A stretch of DNA of 64,000 nt from Tritrichomonas musculus (lineage: Eukaryota > Parabasalia > Tritrichomonadida > Tritrichomonadidae), in NCBI GenBank assembly GCA_039105265.1, contig JAPFFF010000062.1:186001-250000 (forward strand), read 5' to 3'. Of this stretch, positions 58,501-64,000 are shown in pieces. Below the pieces are notes generated by a model. That model worked only from the letters and a program-made list of their open reading frames with translations, made no database searches and was not told where the DNA came from. Each line of letters begins with the position of its first letter. The first letter of the stretch is position 1. The position numbers were made by a program, and so were the translations under genes.

Positions 58501-61500
58501 TTTAACAAAATCCTTGATATTTAATATTACATTTGATAATGAATTCTTATTCGAATTTAAACTATATGGATCAAATGAATTGATGTAATTTGTCAACATT
58601 GATTTATTGATTCCATCATTAAAAGAATTAATGCTCGTTTTTAATATATCAACAATTGAGATAAATGATGGCCGTTCTTCTGGAATATGTGAAGAACATT
58701 TGGTAAGAAGTTCTGAAAATGGTTGTGGAATATCATCATTATCAGATAAAATGTTGTGTTCATTGGTTTCATTGAAATTTGGTTCGTTATTAGTAAAGAT
58801 TTCAAAAATGAGAATTGAAAACGAATATACTTCACTCAATTTAGAATATTCATTATTTAAAATTGTTTCTGGTGCAATATATGATGTTGGAATGCTTTCA
58901 TTATTTGTCATCGTTTGATCTTTCTCTAGATCAATACAAAATTCAAGATTATCGATTTTTGGATAGAAATTATCATCGAAAAGAATATTCATTGGACACA
59001 AAGCTCGATGAAGAATATTATGAGAATGCATATATTTCATTCCTTCCGCAATTCCATAAACAGCAATTATTTGTTCTGTTAAATACCATCCATCTATGAA
59101 TTCCTTTTTTCTCTCTTTTTCAACAATATCTTTCAAAGAACCATTTGAAGGAAACTCAGTAATAATTATTGGCTTTGGCTCGTTTTCAAGATTGAATGGA
59201 CTAAATCCAATGAATTTCAAAATTGATTGGAAATTCAATTTTGGCATTATGTTTATTTTATGGTAAAAAAGGCGATATTGTTCTTTAGAAAAAAGTTTGT
59301 TTTCTTTTAATATTTCTCTAGATCTAAAGAAATTTCCCGTTTTTATTTCTTGTATTCTCAAGATGCCATTTGAGTTAACTTCTCCAATTATATTCGATTT
59401 CGTATAATTAGCAATATTCACAATTGATCCCAAGTTTAATTCTAATATTGGAAACTTGTCTGCTTCAAAAACTGTTGGAAAAGTCGACCTTGAGCAATAT
59501 TTCATGTATAATAAATAATCATCTACATCAATATTTTTAATATTGAAAATATTTTCAGATTTCAACTCATCAACAATAGATTCAAATGTTGGTCTATCTT
59601 CTGGAATATGTGAAGAACATTTGGTAAGAAGGTCTCGATATGGTTGTGGAATATCATCATTATCAGATAAAATGTTGTGTTCATTGGTTTCATTGAAATT
59701 TGGTTCGTTATTAGTAAAGATTTCATAAATGAGAATTGAAAATGAATATACTTCACTCAATTTAGAATATTCATTATTTAAAATTGTTTCTGGTGCAATA
59801 TATGATGTTGGAATCTTTTCATTATTTGTCATCGTTTGATCTTTCTCTAGATCAATACAAAATTCAAGATTATCGATTTTTGGATAGAAATTATCATCGA
59901 AAAGAATATTCATTGGACACAAAGCTCGATGCAGAATGTTATGAGAATGCAAATATTTCATTCCTTCCGCAATTCCATAAATAGCAATCATCTTTTTTGT
60001 CAGATCCCACTGAGAAACATGATCGCCTTTTCTCCCTTTTTCAAGAATTTCTTTCAATGAGCCATTTGTAGGAAATTCTGTTATAATTACAGGTTTTGGC
60101 TCCTTCTCAAGATTAAAAGGAGAATATCCGATGAACTTCATAAATGATAAATGATTAATTTGTGCCAGAATTTCTACAACTTTTTTGATGCAAACAATAT
60201 TTAAAAGATCATATTGCTTGAAAATGAAAGATTTTGCCAAAAATACTTCTTTTGTTTTTTTCTCTTGAATTTTAAATGTTTCAAATAAACTCTTCTCATC
60301 AACTTTTTCCAATTTTTCGTAACTGTTAATATTTATGAAAGGATATGGATCGAACTCCATCTTAGGAGAATTTATATCATTTATATATAGCTTAGAATCG
60401 TCATAAAAAGAGTTTGATTTATTTGTGGCTGAATCAGAATCATCTGAATAAGAATTTGAATCATCATAATCAGAATCAGTTTCTTTTGTGTCTGAATCAG
60501 AGAGAGAGTCAGATTGAGCATTTTTTAAATCATATCTTTTAATAATTGAAAATGTTTCATTTTCGCTGCACTTTGAATAAGGTGAATTAACAAATCTAAG
60601 AAATAATTCTTCGTTGTCATCTAAAATGAAATTTCTATCTCTTTTCAAGAGTTCAACGATTTCATTGAAAGATGGCCGATCACTTGGCTTTTCTGACCAG
60701 CAGGACATAATGAGTTTTTTATAGCAATAAGGAATTGATTTATTAACACGTGGTCGGTCACCAGCACAAACTTTTGTTCTAATATCATTGTTATTAATGA
60801 TTTTCTCAAAAGGTTTTTTATTTGTCATCATTTCGTAAACAATCATTGCGAATGCATAAACGTCGCTTGCTTTTGTATATTTTTTCTTACTCCATACTTC
60901 AGGTGCAATGTATCTATTTCTTCCAATATAATCCGAGCCATAATAATAAAGGGTTTCGAGAATAGAGACGCATGATCCAAAACATGATATTTTTGGGTAA
61001 AATGAATCATCAAGAAGGATGCTTTCTGGATTAAGATTTCGATGAATAATTGATTGCATATGTAATTGTTTCATCCCTAATGCAATCCCATAAATAACGA
61101 TTAGCTTTTGAGTTGGACTAAGTTTTGAATTAAAACCGTTTTTTCTTTCAAATTGAAGAATATCTTCCAATGTGCCATTTGGTATCATCTCGGTAACAAG
61201 TACTGGGTTTTGTTCATTTGATTTATTGAGTAATCCAAATCCAATGAATTTTGGAATTGATGGAATATTTAATTTTGTGAAGATATATAAAATTAGAGGA
61301 ATATTGCTGTTTTTTACTTTGGTTGAGTCATTAATATTAATGTTAAATACTTTTCCAATTAAATTCGTATTATCCTCTTCTTTTTGAATATTATATACTT
61401 CTGATTTGCTACTTTTGTAGATTTTTTCTTGAAATTTATATTTATTCATATCAAGAAGATAGTCGCTCATTGAAATGCCTAGTTCTGCTAAGATTGAGTT

Positions 61501-61524
61501 CTGATTTATGCCCAAAGAATTCAT
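55570..61524 (-). CDS. Hexakinase: six tandem TKL-like kinase domains, two active-looking
   Basis: This gene encodes 1984 residues. K1 (about 28-290) has HRNLNPES and CFG. An Asp/Ser-rich linker follows (SDSDTKETDSDYDDSN). K2 (about 398-655) and K3 (about 700-968) both have HRALCPMN and DNL in place of DFG. K4 (about 998-1268) has GYGSYGRVF, AAKIS lysine, HRDLKPSN and DFG. K5 (about 1325-1600) has GSGNFGTVY, AAKVL lysine, HRDLKPGN and DFG. K6 (about 1678-1955) has SARIS (Lys to Arg), HRNLKPSN and DFG. Only K4 and K5 keep all catalytic residues; the other four are pseudokinases by sequence. All share 'IYGIA.GMKYLHS' and 'CYKKLI..CW..KP..RP' signatures of trichomonad TKL kinases. K2 and K3 arose by recent internal duplication. 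A TCATT initiator lies 9 bases upstream. There is no membrane segment. It is probably a self-contained, allosterically regulated kinase scaffold (inferred). Confidence 0.9.
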   Translation of the reverse strand: MNSLGINQNSILAELGISMSDYLLDMNKYKFQEKIYKSSKSEVYNIQKEEDNTNLIGKVFNININDSTKVKNSNIPLILYIFTKLNIPSIPKFIGFGLLNKSNEQNPVLVTEMIPNGTLEDILQFERKNGFNSKLSPTQKLIVIYGIALGMKQLHMQSIIHRNLNPESILLDDSFYPKISCFGSCVSILETLYYYGSDYIGRNRYIAPEVWSKKKYTKASDVYAFAMIVYEMMTNKKPFEKIINNNDIRTKVCAGDRPRVNKSIPYCYKKLIMSCWSEKPSDRPSFNEIVELLKRDRNFILDDNEELFLRFVNSPYSKCSENETFSIIKRYDLKNAQSDSLSDSDTKETDSDYDDSNSYSDDSDSATNKSNSFYDDSKLYINDINSPKMEFDPYPFININSYEKLEKVDEKSLFETFKIQEKKTKEVFLAKSFIFKQYDLLNIVCIKKVVEILAQINHLSFMKFIGYSPFNLEKEPKPVIITEFPTNGSLKEILEKGRKGDHVSQWDLTKKMIAIYGIAEGMKYLHSHNILHRALCPMNILFDDNFYPKIDNLEFCIDLEKDQTMTNNEKIPTSYIAPETILNNEYSKLSEVYSFSILIYEIFTNNEPNFNETNEHNILSDNDDIPQPYRDLLTKCSSHIPEDRPTFESIVDELKSENIFNIKNIDVDDYLLYMKYCSRSTFPTVFEADKFPILELNLGSIVNIANYTKSNIIGEVNSNGILRIQEIKTGNFFRSREILKENKLFSKEQYRLFYHKINIMPKLNFQSILKFIGFSPFNLENEPKPIIITEFPSNGSLKDIVEKERKKEFIDGWYLTEQIIAVYGIAEGMKYMHSHNILHRALCPMNILFDDNFYPKIDNLEFCIDLEKDQTMTNNESIPTSYIAPETILNNEYSKLSEVYSFSILIFEIFTNNEPNFNETNEHNILSDNDDIPQPFSELLTKCSSHIPEERPSFISIVDILKTSINSFNDGINKSMLTNYINSFDPYSLNSNKNSLSNVILNIKDFVKQNQIGYGSYGRVFKVKHVKTNKIYAAKISNKTVKNSSKDQKDSIKREFKILVKLNHPAILKFYGYSPVNHNNKRKPVIIIEYGQTSLYQVLKMESFSVAPDGWDLTKKLSVIYGIASGMKYLHSLNIIHRDLKPSNIILDEHLFPKISDFGLSKIKGHKSVDPGNKYKGTPAYIPPETWQHHIYSKAGDVYSFGLIVYEIMIGVTPFNGYNYYQIIHNVIQGNRPDFIYFIPDCYKKLIEACWSQDMYKRPSFSEITDYLVKNELFKNDIDVLEFENYIEYVEGRLPEEISETIFQKFDIDFHFVKKTNHLELLPTVNIINLDKYEKKKKLGSGNFGTVYKITDKKTKEEFAAKVLKNEFNDLEDIDKINFSREVNIMSFLKHEAIIKFIGFSQVNFKNHAKPTYVMELAKNESLEKVLCLERQCCSIPEWNNTKKFINIYGIASAMKYIHSKNIIHRDLKPGNIILDEYLYPKMADFGFAKDISQKLENINSNVLGTPAYISPEIYNKNKHGKESDVYAFSITLYEIITNEKPFANLNRFQIMREITSNNYRPPFNKKTPECYKKLIESCWAEKPEERPTFDEILEKLKTDKNFMFEDVDLDEFLLYSELIGDDYITRNSLNETHKKSDQKIDKVYLPLTDEKMTENTITIFNTLIKENQNKTDENLNFNLSNYEQHEIIKKGEFNKVYKVKEKSSGDFFSARISNIDMNRFSKDEIQRICDEMKKMTKLNHQSILKLIGFSPRNFKNESKPIFITELTSKISLDDIISIERQNVKFPEWNETKKLICIYGIASGMKYLHSHDIIHRNLKPSNILLDSSLYPKLSDFGICSHLLIMNSTTFQSISKMQGSSYYQAPEVLKSEGYEKASDVYSFALIVYEIMTGEKPMIEFKDFSSLYNEVVNKEFRPKFKKPINECYRRLIVKCWCQNPSERLSFHDIVEILRDDISFITHEINKKEYYKFIKKDREKMNFSAFQ
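58640..59960 (-). repeat. 921-bp internal duplication (kinases 2 and 3)
   Basis: Segments around 58670-59040 and 59590-59960 are almost identical at DNA level, offset by about 921 bases (307 codons). They include the C-lobe from HRALCPMN through the 'NNEPNFNETNEHNILSDNDD' insert. Sequence outside these blocks is more diverged, which suggests gene conversion keeping the C-lobes alike after an older domain duplication. Confidence 0.85.
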
Positions 61525-61531
61525 TTAAAAA

Positions 61532-61536
61532 AATGA
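61532..61536 (-). promoter_or_regulatory. Trichomonad initiator (TCATT, minus strand)
   Basis: aatga on the plus strand is TCATT on the minus strand, with +1 A opposite 61534 and a leader of nine bases before the ATG at 61524. It matches the trichomonad initiator and fixes the hexakinase start. The spacer to the next gene's stop at 61614 is only about 80 bases. Confidence 0.6.
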
Positions 61537-61613
61537 TTATTTTCATACAAAAAGTTGATCTGAAAACTGTTTTTTTGAATAAAAAAAAAAAAAAGTTATT
61601 CAAATATTTTTTT

Positions 61614-63593
61614 TTATTGAGAACCATCTTCATTTGAAGAATGAATCTTCGCTTTCTTCTTTATAACTAGAAAATATACGAGCAAAGCAACAACCAAAGC
61701 GACAACAACAACGCATCCAACAACAATTCCAATAATTGCGCCAGTTGACAATTTTTTGCCATTATCTTTGCTATCTTGTGATTTGTTATTTTCGGCACTT
61801 TCGGGGCAATTTTCGTTTGAGTTGTCATAATTTCCGCCTCCTCCCCATCCAGATCTGACATTAGAAGTCACGTTTGAGCTTCCGCTCGTGATGACCAAGT
61901 TTTCCTTAGAACCGGTGACAATGTCATAAGACGTGCACTTTTCAATCAAGTTTGACGAAAGTGTGACAAGTGAGTACGAAACCTTCACGCCGAAAATCGA
62001 TGAAATTGGGAAGCTCAGTAATTCTTTCTTATCGGAGCTGCTCATCAAAGAAATGTCATCCGAAGTTGAATCGATTTTCCTCACGATGACGTTTTGCATC
62101 GACGATGTTGAAGGAAGTTCGGGCATTCCGCTCGATCCGGCAGCAACAAGCAAACCTCCATTTACAAGAATGTCACCGTCAGAGTCGAGTGCGCCATTCC
62201 AGTCGCTCGTCTGAAGCACGTAAACTTCGCCGCCATTAAATATCAAGTCGCCGTTTGAGTCAATTCCATCTCCCTTCGCATACACGTATGTCGTACCTCC
62301 CGAGAACACGATTCTGGAGTCTCTTCCTCCTGCTGCGTTTATTCCGTCATCATCAGCGGCAATCTTTATGTTTCCGCCCATGATTTGAACATTCTGAGCT
62401 TCCAGACCTTCGAAGCATGTCAGAACGTTGATTTCACCATCATTTACAACGAGGTTTAAATCGGCGTTAATTGCGTCATCCAGTGTTGACACTTTTATTT
62501 TACCGCCGTAAATTAGCGTGCTGCCTGAATTTGTGTGAATTGAATCATCAGGTGAATCGATTTCTATCGTGCCGCCTTCAATCAATGTCGTGTAAAACGA
62601 ACTCTCAACAATTTGCTCTGTTTCATCTGCATCGTCCTTCATGAAATAATCGATCTCGCCAACTTTGATGCCTTTGCAACTGTTCGACAATATGTAGTAG
62701 GTGCTGCCTCTTCGAACTTCATCGGATGGAACTTTCATGTATGTGTCTCCTGTCTTCCTGAAGCAGCCTTTCATTCTGTTTTCCGTCGCTTGAAATGTTT
62801 CCCATGTTGCCACCGTTTTTATGTTCAAGTTTCCGCCAGTTATGTAAACAAATGAGTCCGCTTGGATGCCATCACCAGTTGATTTTTCAATTTTGATCGT
62901 TCCGCTCTGAAAATAGACAAAGCCTCTCAAAAAGTCGAATGAGGGAACTTCACTTACACCATCATAATCTATCTCAGCATGGAGACCGTCTTTGCCGCCA
63001 TTCGTTTCTTCAACATTTATGTGGATACCGTCTAGATAAAGGGATTCAGCACTTATTCCATGGTTCTGGGCTCGAATGCTCAGAGTACCGCCAAATCCAT
63101 AGAAAACGCCATCACACTTAATACCACTCTTAGAACTGACAATATTTAATGAACCTGGGCCATTTATGGTGAGATCTTGGCTGGTACTAATTGCATTGCT
63201 TGATGTTTCATCTTGATTTGATATCATATTTTCACCAATTAGAGTAATAATTAGATTTACACCTTTTTTTGAGTCTATAATTTTAACTCCTGGATTTGAA
63301 AATTTGGCGTTTTCTAAATAAAGATGAACAGTTCCTGAATCTTTTTGAATGGTAACAATTGTTGTAATTTCCCCTGTATAGTGATAACTTCCAGAACTCT
63401 CGATTTTTTCTAAATTTTCGCCATTATATGTATCTGTAGATGTTTTTCTTTGTTCATCTTGCAAGTTATTTGAGATTGTTTTTATTGCATTTTTTAAATC
63501 AGTTGTAATACTTGTTATATCAGAAGTTTCTTTTTTTTTAATTACGGAAGAAACATTGTTAATAAATAAAAGGCATATTGTAAATAAAATCAT
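61614..63593 (-). CDS. Type I membrane protein with Cthe_2159-like beta-helix carbohydrate-binding region
   Basis: This gene encodes 659 residues. A signal peptide (MILFTICLLFINNVSS) is followed by a helical leader. Residues about 75-500 form a beta-helix-like region with short repeats, e.g. GVKIIDSKKGVNLIITLIG, SGIKCDGVFYGFGG, DDGINAAGGRDSRIVFSGG and KGDGIDSNGDLIFNGG. The repeated 'DGI.A/S' and 'GG' turns with many Asp residues match the Cthe_2159 carbohydrate-binding family of Clostridia, which binds calcium and acidic or cellulosic polysaccharide. A Gly/Asn-rich linker, a transmembrane helix (IIGIVVGCVVVVALVVALLV) and a short basic tail follow. The family is mainly bacterial, so transfer from gut bacteria plus acquisition of a eukaryotic anchor is the likely history. 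The middle is about 50 percent G+C in sampled lines, far above neighbours. Predicted role: surface binding of mucus, plant or bacterial glycans. Confidence 0.82.
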   Translation of the reverse strand: MILFTICLLFINNVSSVIKKKETSDITSITTDLKNAIKTISNNLQDEQRKTSTDTYNGENLEKIESSGSYHYTGEITTIVTIQKDSGTVHLYLENAKFSNPGVKIIDSKKGVNLIITLIGENMISNQDETSSNAISTSQDLTINGPGSLNIVSSKSGIKCDGVFYGFGGTLSIRAQNHGISAESLYLDGIHINVEETNGGKDGLHAEIDYDGVSEVPSFDFLRGFVYFQSGTIKIEKSTGDGIQADSFVYITGGNLNIKTVATWETFQATENRMKGCFRKTGDTYMKVPSDEVRRGSTYYILSNSCKGIKVGEIDYFMKDDADETEQIVESSFYTTLIEGGTIEIDSPDDSIHTNSGSTLIYGGKIKVSTLDDAINADLNLVVNDGEINVLTCFEGLEAQNVQIMGGNIKIAADDDGINAAGGRDSRIVFSGGTTYVYAKGDGIDSNGDLIFNGGEVYVLQTSDWNGALDSDGDILVNGGLLVAAGSSGMPELPSTSSMQNVIVRKIDSTSDDISLMSSSDKKELLSFPISSIFGVKVSYSLVTLSSNLIEKCTSYDIVTGSKENLVITSGSSNVTSNVRSGWGGGGNYDNSNENCPESAENNKSQDSKDNGKKLSTGAIIGIVVGCVVVVALVVALLVYFLVIKKKAKIHSSNEDGSQ

Positions 63594-64000
63594 TTCGTTG
63601 CAGATTTTAGAATTTATATAATTCTCAGAAAAACCTCATGCTCTCAATTTTCATTGAAAATTTTAATATTTTCAAATGTTTGAATAATTTATTTTAACTT
63701 TTTGAGCCATAATAAGTTTTTGATATAAGAAATTTGATTTTGCAATATAGAAAATTGTGTTAATGCGATACGATATTTATTTAAAAAAAATTAGTAAATT
63801 TTATCGTATAAAATTAGATCATGCTTATAGCTTAATTATATTGTCTCAAATATCAAAACATCATTATTATTGAGAAAACAAAAAGAAAGCAAGCTCATGA
63901 ATTATTATTCTATATAGTATTTTCTCATTTACTCTTGAAAAATAAATTTTAATAATGAAAATTATACAATTTTCTTATGTTATACCAATAGTTCAAGTTT
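63594..64000. other. AT-rich flank at window end
   Basis: This is 407 bases upstream of the beta-helix surface-protein gene. I see no TCATT close to the ATG at 63593 and no coding remnant. Confidence 0.5.

Noticed and set aside
1-64000. Bacterial or phage origin of the window
   Set aside because: Multi-domain kinases, RBR ligase, TTL domain, BspA/DUF3447 families and trichomonad initiators indicate a parabasalid; only the beta-helix gene has a bacterial flavour.
1-64000. Retrovirus-like, Polinton-like or other virus-derived elements
   Set aside because: I saw no integrase, polymerase, capsid or reverse-transcriptase-like reading frames; the only mobile candidate is the small non-coding inverted-repeat element at 41.8-42.1 kb.

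Overview
This looks like genomic DNA of a parabasalid protist (trichomonad), most likely a Tritrichomonas-type species. The evidence is the mix of gene families: kinase-Sel1 fusions, BspA-like leucine-rich proteins, an ankyrin/BspA protein, tandem discoidin-like domains and a Cthe_2159-like surface protein. All whole genes read without introns, the DNA is very A+T-rich, and several starts sit 9-15 bases after a TCATT motif that fits the trichomonad initiator TCA(+1)Py(T/A). Species-level assignment is inference.

Layout. 0-0.8 kb: wreck of a Sel1 gene. 0.8-7.1 kb: a coiled-coil/discoidin-like protein, a small Sel1 protein ending in a CaaX-like CTIC, and an ankyrin-BspA protein. 7.4-13.5 kb: a 2033-residue protein with two kinase modules and Sel1 repeats. 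14.3-18.9 kb: a DEAH helicase fused to an RBR-type ubiquitin ligase end. 19.6-32.5 kb: a 4297-residue kinase with exactly 100 in-register, almost identical 108-bp Sel1 units. 33.1-34.7 kb: a BspA-like protein. 35.1-38.9 kb: a kinase-Sel1 paralogue with diverged repeats. 39.1-40.9 kb: a broken membrane-anchored BspA gene. 41.8-42.1 kb: a MITE-like inverted-repeat element. 42.2-46.1 kb: a frameshifted kinase-Sel1 gene. 46.3 kb: an LRR remnant. 48.0-50.2 kb: a secreted BspA-like protein ending in a permuted papain/LRAT-like domain. 51.1-54.3 kb: a kinase-Sel1-tubulin-tyrosine-ligase fusion. 54.7-55.3 kb: two gene remnants. 55.6-61.5 kb: six kinase domains in one chain. 61.6-63.6 kb: a type I membrane protein with a bacterial-type beta-helix carbohydrate-binding region.

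How the genes relate. The four large plus-strand kinase-Sel1 genes are one family. Each kinase follows an unrecognised domain of about 160-200 residues. In every one the DFG glycine is replaced (DFD, DYD or DFE). Three end in a shared FYxGF tail. The likely reading is large scaffold-like signalling proteins, diversifying by duplication, fusion, array expansion and decay. The minus-strand genes at the right mix a second style of kinase (classical HRD/DFG) with two predicted cell-surface proteins. No operon logic is expected. Functions beyond domain identity are inference.
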